Shown here piece after piece: positions 49,760 through 62,204 of a stretch of DNA of 64,000 nt. Source of the stretch: Marisa cornuarietis (lineage: Eukaryota; Mollusca; Gastropoda; Architaenioglossa; Ampullariidae); contig SMMW01000535.1 of assembly GCA_004794655.1 (NCBI GenBank), forward strand, positions 2,790,001 to 2,854,000, given 5' to 3'. The notes under the pieces were generated by a model. The model was not told the DNA's origin. It was given only the letters and a program-made list of their open reading frames with translations, and did not search any database. The translations under genes were made by a program, and so were the position numbers. How positions within the stretch are numbered: the stretch's first letter is position 1; every line of letters begins with the position of its first letter.

Positions 49760-52425
49760 CTGAACAGGCATATGAAATAAAGTTTACAGGCAAGTAAACT
49801 TTTGTAACAGGGCCGCCCTTGCCATATTCCTCATCTCCACCACGTGTAGCCGGGCTCGGATTTACCGGGGGTTACTCCGCGATCACTTGAGAAAGAGAGG
49901 ATGGAAAGGTTAAGGCTACAGTTATGAAATTTTGTATTCACACTCACGCATAAATAATCTACAATCACTTGTATTTGCATATTGATATACATTATTTTGG
50001 CTATAATTGGCTTTTAAAAAAGAATTTTCCTTTTGTCCGGGGCAATTTTTGGCTGTACCCACTCTGACCAGATATCCAAATAAGCATTCTTGAAAATTTA
50101 GAAAATAGTTTGTACTTTACAAAGACACTTGACTGACTGACATATAAATCTCATATAAGTCATATAAATTTTTGCATTGTAGCCAGATCAAATCACGTCT
50201 CACACTTTGTATATGGACTTGATTGTTTATCTATTTCATAAGCTCTTGACTGCAAAGCATGCAACAATAAGCGTAATTAACGTGTACCTTTCAGCCTGTC
50301 CGACAGGACTAACTCACACATTAGCGGCCCAGTTGTCTTCCCCATCCAGCCATTTGTCAAGCGTGAAATCTAAATGGCTCCCCTATCCACCCTCCACTTC
50401 CCCTCCCCACCTCATAAAAAAGCAGCGCCATAATCAAAGTGTAAAGATTTCAGAAGCGAAGCACCAGTTAAGATGAGATAGCGAAATTATTCATGGGGAT
50501 CAGGCGATGTTTCCTTCCACTCATCACACGTGGAATCTATGGAAATTGGCGGCATCTCCTGGCCACAACTTTTCCCCTTCAGTATAATGCAACAAACCCC
50601 GCAACTCCTGAATGTGATTGGGCGAATTCATTGATTTTCTCCGGCGTGGACACAATTCCAGCCGCTAATACCTTCTTATCTGGAACGATTCTTAAGCCCA
50701 CGTGCGCACCGTCGCGCTGTCTGGCGAACAGCACGGTCCTCCCCACTACCCGCCACAACCCCACTGACATCCACGGCCTTAACGAGAAATCTCCTCAGTT
50801 GTCGTCGTCCATCTTCCCCCGTGTTTACTGCTTTGCGTCCAGTGGAGTCTCCTCGCCGGCCACCTCCGTATCTCTTGCGTCATCTTGACATCCATTACAC
50901 CGTCAGTCGATTGCGAATAAATTTCCACAACAACACCTGAATTTGAAGCGTGTGTTATCCCTTAATGGCTAAGATATCACTTCGAACTTTAGTGTAATTT
51001 TGTGCAAATATCTAAGGTTTTCTTGTTTGTTGGTTTATATGCGTGTTGCATACAGAGATGATGAAAAAAATCCCCCCACCAAAGAAAAAAAACAACAACA
51101 AAAAAACAAAAACAAAACAAAACAAACAAACAAAAAAGAAGAATACAAAGAGTCGCGGGTATACGCATCATTTTTGCTTTATCTTTTCGTATGTATACGT
51201 GTTCATATATTTCTCAGGCTAAAACAGGGTCTGAAGAACCCAGCCCAAGTGAACAGATTGCTCTAAAACCCAGTACAAACATAAGCCTCATTGCTTGGTG
51301 TCAGAATACCGGATTGGTTGAAATTTATACGACAGTTCCTACAGAGGACTGAGAAAACGTGCGCGGTAGTTATGCTCGTAAATAATAAAAACAAATGGCA
51401 ACAAAAGGCTCAGATATTCTGACGAAAAAAATCCATACTGTCCATACGCCATTGCGGCTTCGCAAGAAGGCCTCTTTAGGGACATAAACAGCAAGTGAGA
51501 AAAGCTGGATGTGAAAGGGAAAGCACTCGCATATTTCTTAGACAATTTTGCGGCCATTCAGGGGGGCGTATTTGAAACGGCACCCAAGGGCTCCTTAAAA
51601 ACCATTCAATTTCTTCAGCATGTCATTCAAGTTTCAGTGGAACCTCTCGTAGTGCCCTACAGAGCTTACATACTGAGGAAAAGGATGCCAAAGCTAAGAT
51701 GTGAAATCATTTGAAAATTACAATTTTTCAGTGCGAAATTCCCGGACTATGACAAGCGACTGACATCCGATGAAAGCATGCATCCTGGAAAGCGCACTCT
51801 ATAGAGAAATGTCTCCCACAGTCTGGTCTGGATACAATAAATTTCGGGGTGATTTATTGAAGGATCCGTGCCTTTCAAAGCAATTAACAATTTTTATTGG
51901 GTTCTCAAAAATACACTTTATGTCTCCAGTCCATCTTTTTCTAACCCTTATTACACATTCATCGGTATTTTTTAAGGACAACATGCGAAACATAATTAGC
52001 CTTTGATATTTTGATCGATTTGAAAACAGGATGAAGAAGTTATGGCTGACAAAACTTGATGAAATGGCGCGGTTTTTGTGACTGATGATCGGGTGTATTC
52101 TGATTAGAACAAGACACGCATTACAAAAATAATAATCTCACGAGATAACCTGCATAGAAAATGTGCACAGTATGATACCGATAAAACGAATGTCAGCCAG
52201 TTTATAATACAGAAGACAGATAACATAATGAGTGTTATTTCATAGCAAATTACCAAAAGAGACATAACACTAGTCAAAGGCAATCGAACAGAAGATACCC
52301 ATAAACCCCTCTTGTCGGTTCTTTAGGATGATATCTTTGTAGCTGAAGACAGGACGAGAGTGAAGCGTAGCATAATGCTCAAGGGAGCTGACAGGTAGTC
52401 GGGGGGCCATTTTGCATCAGTAACG
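49760..52425. other. No gene assigned
   Basis: AT-rich sequence with an A-rich (CAAA)n-like stretch at about 51063-51145. A plus-strand 131-residue frame at 50493-50888 overlaps an antisense frame (50579-50770, containing VGLRIVPDKKVLAAGIVSTP). The antisense frame looks protein-like but is short and is stopped on both sides. No assignment is made. Confidence 0.45.
51063..51145. repeat. A-rich / (CAAA)n low-complexity
   Basis: Runs of AAAC, AAC and homopolymeric A. Confidence 0.9.
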
Positions 52426-52792
52426 TCACCACATGTTAAAGGTCACTGCATGGCTCTCGCCGTCGCCAAACAGCATGATGGTACCGAATCCATCTCTCTC
52501 CCGAACCCAGTCTTGTATGAGAGAAGACGATGTCTCTGGTGAAGGTACCACACATGCAGGCACGCAAGCACGAGTTTGATGAAAGACCGATTTCCCGTTA
52601 AAGCTCCGCCGTGGAGGACGATCTCGCGTGCCTCTAACACGCCAGCTCTTGGTGCGCTTAGCCCGTCCTTCATAGATAATATCGTTTTTCAGATGAAAAA
52701 AAACGGGTAACTGGCAAGCCCCGACCTCGTCGTCAAATTCAAATAGGAAAACTTTGAATACCACAACAGGCGTAAGAATGTTGATATTCTTC
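52426..52792 (-). other. Unassigned candidate terminal exon, minus strand
   Basis: An acceptor-like ATTTATTTTATGCAG (exon from 52792) is followed, after one base, by 121 codons and a stop at 52426-52428. The start KNINILTPVVVFKVFLFEF continues DDEVGACQLPVFFHLKNDII, then a basic stretch and GFGTIMLFGDGESHAVTFNM near the end. The N-terminal half looks like structured protein. No known domain was recognised. It is unsupported by a second exon and could be a chance frame or a decayed element. Confidence 0.25.
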
Positions 52793-52794
52793 CT

Positions 52795-54520
52795 GCATAA
52801 AATAAATGTGCCTCACTTAATAAACCTTCTGAAAGATTACGCAGACCTTATAAAACTTAAATCATGATTTATCTAACTGCCAACTCTCTAAAAACAATCG
52901 ATTCCAAAAATGTGACTATTGCATACTTTTAGTTGTAGATACCACTGATGGACTGGACTAAACTAAAAACCCTAAAAAATGACTGAGCTGAACAGACGAA
53001 CTAAACAAGATCTATTCTTTTTCTCTCTCTTATTTCTGCTGCCTACTCGGCAACCTCTGTCCCAGTACGTTTCCATCAATAAGAAAGCAAACTAGGTCGG
53101 TATTTCTCAGTTCTCTCCCCCACTTGACCAAACACAGCAGCAATCAAGCCACGAAGAGTGTCAGGGCATAACAGGGAGACTCAGACGATGCCTTGTTAAT
53201 CGCGAGGTCGGTGCCCCTTCAACTGCTGTAAGCCTCGACCCCAGTCTGAGGGTTCGAAGGACGAAAGACACTAACGAGGAGACGATAGGCGTGTCCTCTT
53301 TCTCCCTTTCGCTCACGAGCCGATCTGTATTCGTTATACCACCCTACTAAGCTGAAACAATACCCTTGGCACGTCTGGGACCTGGGCCCTATTTGAGAGG
53401 AACGTGCCCCAAGAAACAGTCTTTGAGTGCCGGTGTCCGATGTGGTTGGGCGGAGAATTGTGTTGGTCGCAGAAGACGGAAAAGGCGTTTTTGTAGTAGT
53501 GCTGCATTAACATATTCACACCTATCTACGGCAGGGTCATCTCTTGTGACATTATCACATGTAAAATGCTTGAAACAATCATTTTTTGAAGAATACTGAG
53601 ATAAAATAAGCGATGAACAACACCAAGCTGACGTCTTCGGTACATGTTGTCAAATGTTTGAACACGTTTGGCAAAGTTGTGTAGGATGTTCACATGAATA
53701 AAGTGGTTTTAGGGCGAATATTCGGGACACTGATAAACTTTAGTTAACATGCAAAGCCCAAACGTGTTTACTAACACCATTAGCCAATACAGTTTGGCTT
53801 GGGGCACTTCGAAGGACTGGCACTTTGAAGGACTGACACTTGAGCACTTTGTCTGGTTAAAAACGGCCTTTACAGCTGCCAGTGGCATACAAAATGAGTT
53901 CTAAAGAAAGAAACACATCATTCTAGTAAACTGATTCAAGCAGAAAGATAGGCAGGACAAAGAAATCCTGGCCGTAATAATTCGTTTAGCCGTGAACATC
54001 AAGAGGGAACAGCACAAAAGGTTGACAGTTGTAACTAAGATGGAACAGCAAACCGCTGAATACACACACAGAAACTCTCAAACAGCGCAGACGCACTGGC
54101 ATAGTGACACACAAAGTGGAACACATTGTTTTTTTCAGCTGTAGCTCGACTGACCTACCTTTAGGACCGACCAGAATCATCCTAATAGCGAAGCCTAGCA
54201 GAAGGACAAGTAGACATGAAAAGCGACTGGGGCGTCTGAGAAGGAGGAAGTAATCTGGAATAATGTAAGCTCTGAACTTTTCTCATTGTAACCAGAATGA
54301 GAACTAAAAGCTGTCTTGTGTGTTGTTTCTACAGACAAGGGAGTCTAGGAAAAAGGAAGCGGTTGTAACAGAGAGCTAATCACTAGTTATACTGCCTCGC
54401 TTGAAAGGGATTACCAAAACGCAGAACATTAGACTGGTGAGTCATGGTGATGTTACGACCAACAAAACTTCAAATGGCCAAGAAAGCAGATGACGATGAA
54501 CGGAATTTAACTTCAACTTG
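52795..54520. other. No gene seen
   Basis: AT-rich DNA. At about 53155-53310 there is a GC-richer patch with GAGGGTTCGAAGGACGAAAG that has the look of a SINE or tRNA-like fragment but could not be assembled into one. The shared word TTTGTCTGGTTAAAAACGG occurs at about 53855. Confidence 0.45.
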
Positions 54521-54524
54521 TAAG

Positions 54525-54605
54525 AAATAATAATTATTATTTATGGAGTACCATATCCCATTCCCACCTGCAAAGGCTGACTCAAGACGCTTAAATACAT
54601 TAAGT
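54525..54605 (-). mobile_element. Probable LINE 3'-UTR tail fragment
   Basis: On the minus strand, GCGTCTTGAGTCAGCC is followed by GGTGGGAATGGGATATGG and an AATAATAATTATT tail. The layout resembles the AT-tailed LINE 3' ends at 46205 and 61872. No coding part is preserved. Confidence 0.35.
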
Positions 54606-54710
54606 AGAACGAGTTAACACGTATGAGTAGGCACCTGATGCGTATTACAAATACTTCCATTATCATTCAAATCATAACTACTCACTGAGTCTCTCTCTCA
54701 GTCTCTCGAG

Positions 54711-54711
<1 letters not shown>

Positions 54712-54786
<75 letters not shown>
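54712..54786. repeat. (AC)n microsatellite, about 37 copies
   Basis: The longest uninterrupted dinucleotide run in the window. It abuts the 3' end of a minus-strand SINE-like element, a common position for such runs. Confidence 0.97.
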
Positions 54787-54788
<2 letters not shown>

Positions 54789-54965
54789 GTGGAGGAAACC
54801 GGAGTAACAGAGGAGAAAACAATCACCAACGGTCAGCACTGTAAACAGGTATCACATTCAGAGGTACGTCGGAGTCAACCTACGAACCCAGGACATCCGA
54901 TTCTCTCTGTCATGGTGACGGGCACACTGCAGCCACTGTGCCATCAACAGGCCCAAATATTTTTT
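54787..54965 (-). mobile_element. tRNA-derived SINE-like element, minus strand
   Basis: Read on the minus strand from about 54960: GATGGCACAGTGGCTGCAG (A-box-like), then CCTGGGTTCGTAGGTTGAC (B-box-like, GGTTCGTAG). The body ends near CTCCGGTTTCCTCCACCC, adjacent to the (AC)n run at 54712. A and B boxes at tRNA-like spacing make this the clearest tRNA-derived SINE head in the window. It is not a functional tRNA because the cloverleaf cannot be completed. Confidence 0.6.
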
Positions 54966-54969
54966 AAAA

Positions 54970-56960
54970 GAGCAGCCACCAGGCGCCTGATGTAGGGTGC
55001 TTTTCCAGGCTCCCCACGGCATTTGTATTGGAGATATAACAGTAAAGTACACAGTATCAAAGAAAAAAGCATGCATCATGCCATCAACTGCCATCATTGA
55101 TTCTGTCAAACGCCTTTTTACAGTCCATCATAGTGGATGGATAGATGCTGTAAGCTTTTACGGGTCTTGACGATCAGTATTCAAGGTCACTGATGTTGAG
55201 GTCAACTGTAAGTGCAAGCAGAATTAAGTTGTTATCAGTATTACTGTCGGTTGACCCGCTCAAATATTATTAAAATATTAATATGCTTTAAGCAGATTAA
55301 AATGATGTATGTGGGAGCGGGCATCTAGCTCTTCTCCACAGTCTACACATCTTTCGGGATGTCACGTAGCTGTACTTGTACCATAGTCTATCGGCCATCA
55401 GCTTAATCTCTCCTCCCCCCGATATCAACACTGAAATACACTTACGAGGGCTTCTCGCTTTTCGACAATCATTGCGTTGTGTTCTGTGAGATGTCATTGC
55501 TGCTATAACGACTGTGCAGATCGAGTTTTTCAGCTACCGACACTTGTGCCCAAAAAAGAAAAGTCGTAGCACTGAAGGCAGCTCCTTCTGTTTTATGTTG
55601 AATTCTGCTGCGACTTCCCCCCCACACACAAACACAGACACCAAATACTAAATTAAATTAAAAATCCCGATTTTTATCCATTGGTTAATAAAATAAGACG
55701 AACAAATCGAGTTAAAACAAAATGCGCAAGCAGATATGAAATGGGAGAATGAAGGTCCACCCAGTGAGCTTATTCAAGCAATAATAAGTTGGGATGATAA
55801 ATATTTTATTATTGGTGCTCAACGCCTGGCCAACAGCATAGGGTTTTTATCACGGCGATTAGGAAGATAAATTCAGTTTTACAAATATTAACAGCGTGAA
55901 AAGAAACACATTTTTAAATAGAAAGTTTATCATTATTTTGCTTTACCCTCTCTCAAACGTTACTACCTGTCGATTGCCATCATGAGAGATCGCTGGTACA
56001 TAAAGCTCGGTGCAAACAGCAATGGCCGTCAGAAAGCGAGGGAGAAACCGGGTCCAGTCACAAACACCGACAGTCACGAGAAAAACTGACTATGGGGACA
56101 GGCACTCAGCCCTAAAAGCCGTGGCAGGATTTTTTCCTGTCATCTGGACGATCAGCAGGTCTCGCGGTGCAGTGATACAAGCTACAGAAAAGGATAGGAT
56201 ACTAATGGTATTACTTCGGTGTACAGCATCTAACGGGGAACGCACTCGCTGGTCCTTTTAAACGGGTACATAAAGAGGCCACGAGAATATCTCCCGTCTT
56301 TCACTTATTTTGTGTGACATTATTTACATCAGCCTCGATGCACTGAGGTTTTTACATGAATCGTCATGAATCGTCAACTTTGAAATGCTGCGTATCGACC
56401 TTTCAATCACACACCTGCGTTCGCTTTTCCACAAGACGCTTTTTACCTGAATTATTCAACTTCGTGGCCGACGCAAGGGTTAATGACGAAACAGATGCGG
56501 GTGCTAGCAGTGTCTGTAAGCACTCTGGTCTAGGTGTAAAACCCCAGGGGGGCTTAACTTGAGGTAAAATTCAGTACGGAAGTTCACTTGGATGGCAATT
56601 TAATCGGACAAATATCCTGACACAGTCCGGCTTTGGGAAGTCAGATCAGGAACGAAATGAGTTGTGCTCAATTACATCGGAATCGTCCGATGAGAGCAAA
56701 GTATTTTGCGCGAGCACTTAATTAGCAAAGTGGCCACAAACGCAGACACGTGAAAACGAAATCGTTAAACGATCCTTAAGTATTATTTTCAACTGTTGAG
56801 TTATGACGAGTAGAATAAAATCTGTCAATATTTATAACTGTATATGATGGATTGCGGTCAGTAACAAAAAATAATTGTGCGCAAGTTCCTGCGTGGCAAT
56901 CAGCCAAACATCAATTTTCCGCATTTGATGTGAAGTATAATTATAACCGAACATTTGCCA
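54970..56960. other. No gene seen
   Basis: AT-rich sequence; short open frames without motifs. Confidence 0.5.
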
Positions 56961-56967
56961 CATGACC

Positions 56968-57012
56968 ACCCGGGGTCCCTGGTAGTGTAATGGTTAAAAC
57001 TCTGCAGTGTGT
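56968..57012 (+). mobile_element. 5' fragment of a tRNA-derived SINE
   Basis: GGTCCCTGGTAGTGTAATGG followed by TTAAAACTCTGCAGTG reads like the 5' half of a tRNA with A box TGGTAGTGTAATGG. It then breaks off into GT/GTTT simple repeats at 57021. Confidence 0.5.
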
Positions 57013-57020
57013 GTTTACAT

Positions 57021-57044
57021 GTTTGTTTGTTTGTTTGTTTGTTT
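57021..57044. repeat. (GTTT)n microsatellite
   Basis: Six GTTT units, then GT and T runs. Confidence 0.95.
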
Positions 57045-57059
57045 GTGTGTTTTTTTTAA

Positions 57060-58585
57060 ACTCACGCTAGTATTTGCCAGGGCCCCAAAAAAGACAAGAA
57101 GAATGAAGCAGCAAGGGATGGGGGAGTTAACGGGAGGGGAGATGCTGGAGGCACCAAATGGAGTCTGGCTAGTCGACGTGGCAGACAGAAAACAGAATTA
57201 TACAGACGACAGACGATTACAGGACCAGAGAAAGCCGCGACAGAACAGAAATAATAATTCATGAATGGACCAGCAGAGGGTCGAAAAAAAATTTTTTCTT
57301 TGTATGCACTCCACTTTTCCGGATCAATTTCTGATTTAAGCGACGTCTTCAGTGAGTACAATACCGTGATCCCTCCAGCCCCACAGCACCACTGTACCTC
57401 CTCACAATCTGGCAGACGTTGCCATTTCAGTTAGGAAACTAGTCTCTGCCTGGATGAAATGCGAAAACAGCTGCCTGGAGCAAGATTGGATGCCAATGTG
57501 CTGGTTCTAGGCTAGCAATCTGACATCTAGAGCTGAACGCCGCTCATTCTCTGAATGTCGAGGGAGGGTTCGCCATTCTCTCTGACCCTTTTCGAATATC
57601 TGAGGCATGAGGCCCAATGATACACAAGCTAGCAATTTTTTAATATTTAGAAGACGATGAAATGCTTTTCCTTCTTATGCTGATATTGAATTTATTTTTA
57701 TTATTAAATAGATCTAGCCTTTAAAGGCGTAGAGACAAAATGCATATAAAAACCCTTTACATTTTCCTACACCTAGCTAAAAAAAATCAGCAATTGTGTA
57801 TTTACAGAGTTTTAATTAATATGATTAAACAAAATAATGTTTCTATGACAGCGAAGATGACAATTATTTCAGCTTTTAGATTAGGCTTGACAGGCATATA
57901 TGTTGAAACATTCAACACAAGCAATGCAGTACATTATCGTAACTTTTTTTTACATCGCTTTCAAGATGTTTTACCTATTTTGTTTCACTTTCTTCCTTTT
58001 TCTTTCTTTCTTTCTTTCTATGATCATAATCATGCACTGCAGTTTGAAAGCTCAGAGATATCTCATATGTTTGCATGTACCAACTTAAAAAAATATCCAC
58101 AAGCTTTTCGTTTAAAACAAAGAAACAACAACAAAACCAGACAAAAATATGGCTTCCTTTGTCACTGTGTTTAAAATTAAAACGTGGGCTGTTAATGTTA
58201 GCTGGTTGCTTTTTTATGTTTCGTGTCTAAGGTCAACAAGGCAAACCGAACATTCTGATGAAACAAATATACACGATACGAAGGTTTAGCGTGTCTCCTC
58301 CATCACATACGCGGATGAATATTTTATGTCAATCAATATCTTGTTGATACCAGGAACATGTCTCCCAGGGATATGTCCAGTTAAAAAAAACAGGTTTATA
58401 TGACAGTTCCTCCGTGCAATACGAGGCTTTCTCGCCGTTATGCCGATAGCCAGCAGCAAGCTTCAACACCATTGTTAGGATATATGGTCCGTGTAACAGT
58501 AAAATCAGCCTTTGCGGAAAGTTCAATGAATCATATACGGATTTGCTCTTTATTTACTTCCCCAAACTCTACCTTCCTATCCCAG
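57060..58585. other. No gene seen
   Basis: AT-rich sequence with a (TTTC)n-like run at about 58003-58019. Open frames such as 57740-58174 are Phe/Leu/His-rich and carry no motif. Confidence 0.5.
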
Positions 58586-58592
58586 TATCTAT

Positions 58593-58780
58593 CTGGGCGG
58601 TCCGGCGGTGCAACGATTATCGCCTGTCACCAATACAGTGAAGGCTGGCTGTCCTGGGTTCAGATCTCGTCTTGGGCAGGCTGTTCTTTCTCTGCATCTG
58701 TTTACAGGGCTGGCTGCATTGCCATGAATTAGCCTTAGTTGCTGACACGGCATAAAACACCAAATCCCCATCCCCTTTCT
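58593..58780 (+). mobile_element. tRNA-derived SINE-like element
   Basis: Head CTGGGCGGTCCGGCGGTGCA, then a B-box-like CCTGGGTTCAGATCTCGTC about 50 bp later, with tail GACACGGCATAAAACACCAA. Box order and spacing fit a Pol III-transcribed tRNA-SINE on the plus strand. Confidence 0.55.
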
Positions 58781-58784
58781 CTCT

Positions 58785-61700
58785 CTTTCAATCTAATCTT
58801 TCGATATATTTATATACATACTAGTATTGTCTTGTCAACCCCTTGTATATTATCACATGCTCTAAGTCACAAACTGAAATAAAATTATTAAAAATAATAA
58901 TAATAAGAAATAACTAGCATTTTGAAACTAGGAGACCTTAATCTAACATTCTTCTTCTTCTTTTTTTTTGACACCCAGATACAACGGATTTTTCTATTGT
59001 TCTGATATAAGGATGTTTATGTTCTGCCAGTAACATCACTGAAAAGAAAGTCCAGATGCTTGCACTGAAAGGTCTTTTGAATGTAACATTCGAAACTGCC
59101 AGTAAAATGATACATAGTGAATATGTGACTGTGGATTCTATTCATTATTTGTATTATCCATATATAAACTGTACTGCATATTGGTTTTACATAATTTTTT
59201 TATACAAGGAAAGCTTTAAATGTCTTAGTAAATCACAAGCACAACAAAATAACCTGGGTCCATTATGTTATGCGATAATTTTATCAATATATTTTGGTCT
59301 TGTTTGGCCATGTCAGGGTGTCGGAAATGTTAAGTGGTTTTTGAGAGAGTTTAAGTTCACAATTGTTGACTGTTTTCAGAAAGACTGTACTAGTGAAATA
59401 GCAGTGAGATATACTCATTTATCGTTCTATAAATCTTATTGAGATTTCTGAAAATTTACAGACTCCGAGCGGTAACACATGTTCCAGCGTCGACAGAAAG
59501 GTGAGACTGCATTGTACATTGTTCCTACCCTCACAATGACGAGTGAGATAACAGCTGCATCAACAGTCGAGAAAATTCATGGTTTTGCAGAAAAGTTATC
59601 TGAGTTAAATCTATGCTGCTGACACAGTTCCAAAAGCAGCAAGATGGCGCTGATGTGCAGTAGAGACCACTAGTCAACCATTTATAGTGGTCTGAAAGAA
59701 AGAAGCTACAATCCAGAAGATAATAAATGGAGTAGATCAAACAGTAGACACAAAGACAAAAAAGACGGGGAAAAAATGGAGATTAGTCACCCTCTAGCCA
59801 CTAAAGCAAAGGACATCGCTGTCATTCCATATTATTAGGATTCCTATTAGGTATAACAAATATAAACTGTCACAGGCAGCGTTACAAAAATACTACAGAT
59901 ATTTCTCCGAAACGCCCACCTGCTGATAGAGATGAAACAGAACAACATTTCATATTTATAAGTCCCAAATACACTGACCTGTATCATCCTTATCCTTAAA
60001 TATTCCAAGCACCCCTCCAAGTTCAGTCTACCTGCGAAATTAGCAAACACCTCTCAACAGCTATTCGTAGTGTAGTCTGCTTTTTATTTAATGCACTCAC
60101 AATTAGAGATAATTCATGCATTGCTTCGCTATGGTCGTATTAAAATTCTGTCAAAATGGTTGGAGATGAGCAGTATAGCTTTATACCAGTAATCGTTCAA
60201 TTCCTGTCTTGTGTATGCCCATGTGCTTTATGTCTTGCTGCTTTGGTTGGTATTTTCACTCCGATATCGATATGGGCGAGAGCTTAGCCAAAAAAGAAAT
60301 TATCATATTCTTTCTCTCCCTATATTTAAAAACACTATGTTTGATCCCTAACTTATCTATTCTCTGTCACTCAAATTAAACATCCATGAACACATAAATA
60401 TATTTCTTCTTTCTCTCTGCAGTGTGTGTGTGTGTGTGTGGGTGGGTGCATGAAAATGCAAAAGCGTGGTGCGTGCGTGTCCGAAATGAACTCTCCTTTT
60501 TACGCATATAGTATGTATGTATGTATGAACTCGAGCTTTCCAAGTGCGCACACAGCACTGAACTGACCCCTGAAGTACTGAAATGAAAATTTAAAAGGGT
60601 GTGAACGTTTGTTGCTGGTCAACGGCTTGGCTTACATTCAGTTTGAAAATTCTCTAATCAAGAACTATCGACCGACCTAGGAACGGAACTGCTGCATCTA
60701 AAAGTGGAATAAATTCTTTATAGAGCTATGTATCTCGAAATCGATATGTGGGGTGCTATCGTCACAAAGTTTTACAACAAGCGTTTGAACGAATTTTTTC
60801 TAAAATTACTATTTCCGTGTTGCTATCTTTGATGCCTTTGCGATGCTTCGTCAGAGCTTTGGTATTTCCGATTCATCAATTTTTGTTGCGACAGTAAGCT
60901 GGGTGAAGCCATCACTGCCGTCACCTGACCTGGCAATCTTTGGGGAAGTGGTCGAACTCTTTAATCTCTCCTGTGTTTGCCTGTGCCTATGCATAGCATT
61001 AGGCAAGTTTGTTCAGCGCCTAATGAAGTCGGCATGCAGCCCAGGCACCCGCCACCAACCCTCCGCTCGCCCAGGCCCGTGTGCGGAGTAAATTAACTGA
61101 AACTGCTGCAGACAATTAATTCGATTACTCCAAGTATGGCGCATCCTAGACAACGCTTGCTGGAGCTCTTCTGCCAGAACCACTTCCAGATCCCCCATGC
61201 CCATTCGGACGAATTCCGCAAATGGACGAACATGCGAGTGGCAATACAAGAACCCGCCATCTCCTTAGAATAGGGTGTCCTCTCTCTAAGCAAATGTCAT
61301 GTCTCTCCGGCGGTGACGAGCGCCGCATTTTGGGCAAACATAATCAGACTCCAGTGGCCCCGAGACCTGTGAACGCGAAGAGAGCTTGTAGAGGGCGAGG
61401 CTGGACCTAGGGTCGCTTAGAAACAGGCCAGACTAAAGGGGTAGACTCTAATGGAACTGGACGACCCTGGTTCAACTGTCGAAGAACGAAGCTCGGGTTG
61501 GAAAGGAGGTCTCGACGATCTATGGACGCCAGGTGAACTTTTACCGAAGCCCTTCTCGCATGGTCGGACTAGGCCGGGCACCCGAAAGCATAATGTATTC
61601 GAAAGGTTTTAGACAATGAACACACGAAGACGCCGTTCTGAACAGAATCACAAAGGAAAAATTTAGTAATGAGAAGGTGACAAATATATTTATTAATATT

Positions 61701-61870
61701 TAATCATTCTTATATTATTATTCTCCAAAAATTAACAGACCTTTAAGCACCTAACTTCACAATCAAATGTTAAGTACTTAAAAATCATTGATAGATTTTC
61801 AAATGAAAAGTGTGCGTTTCTTTCAGAGATTATATTCTGCAAACTGTAATGATGCATCTGTAAACGAAGT
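58785..61870. other. No gene assigned
   Basis: AT-rich sequence to about 60880 with a (GT)n run at 60422-60440. From 60990 to 61600 the DNA is GC-richer and holds several short overlapping frames. A plus-strand phrase RQRLLELFCQNHFQI weakly recalls the LLeFc..n.l.i part of LINE endonucleases but is too degraded to assign. Confidence 0.45.
60422..60440. repeat. (GT)n microsatellite
   Basis: A short GT run followed by GGTGGGTG. Confidence 0.95.
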
Positions 61871-61871
61871 A

Positions 61872-61903
<32 letters not shown>

Positions 61904-62000
61904 GTACATTTAGATAGCGCCTTTCTTCAGCAACAGCTTCCAGTAATAAGAGTGCATTTGTATAGCGTGCTTCGCTGTCAAAAAAAAGACAAGCTCAGTG
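61872..62000 (-). mobile_element. LINE 3'-UTR tail(s) with (ATT)n
   Basis: Minus-strand GGCGCTATCTAAATGTACTT precedes (ATT)n at 61903-61872. A second related unit, GCACGCTATACAAATGCACT, lies just upstream. This GCGCTATATAAATG-like end plus (ATT)n matches the tail style of the LINE copies near 46205. No coding sequence is recognisable. Confidence 0.5.
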
Positions 62001-62174
62001 CACTGCACAGGAAGAGCAAATAACTGTCTAATGAAGAAAAAAAAATACGAAGATGCGGTGATGTAACACAACAACACACAATGTGGCGATAGCCAGTTTC
62101 TCTTAGGAAGAATGCCGGAGGAAGATCAGATGGAGATCAGCGTGAAGAATACGGTGCACAAAAACGTCATCTTC

Positions 62175-62203
62175 AGCTAGCTGGCTAGCTGGCTAGCTAG
62201 CAA
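62175..62203. repeat. GCTAGCTG short tandem repeat
   Basis: AGCTAGCTGGCTAGCTGGCT and so on: 8-bp units of nested GCTAGC palindromes. Confidence 0.85.
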
Positions 62204-62204
62204 A

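Noticed and set aside
50493..50888. 131-residue plus-strand frame and its antisense protein-like frame
   Set aside because: No motif in either; the antisense frame is bounded by stops and lacks splice signals.
54835..54965. Functional tRNA gene
   Set aside because: A- and B-box-like words are present, but the arms of a tRNA cloverleaf cannot be completed; it is better explained as a SINE head. The same applies to 19108, 45537, 56968 and 58593.
61095..61290. Possible LINE endonuclease fragment (RQRLLELFCQNHFQI)
   Set aside because: Only one weak motif-like phrase and no other endonuclease block.
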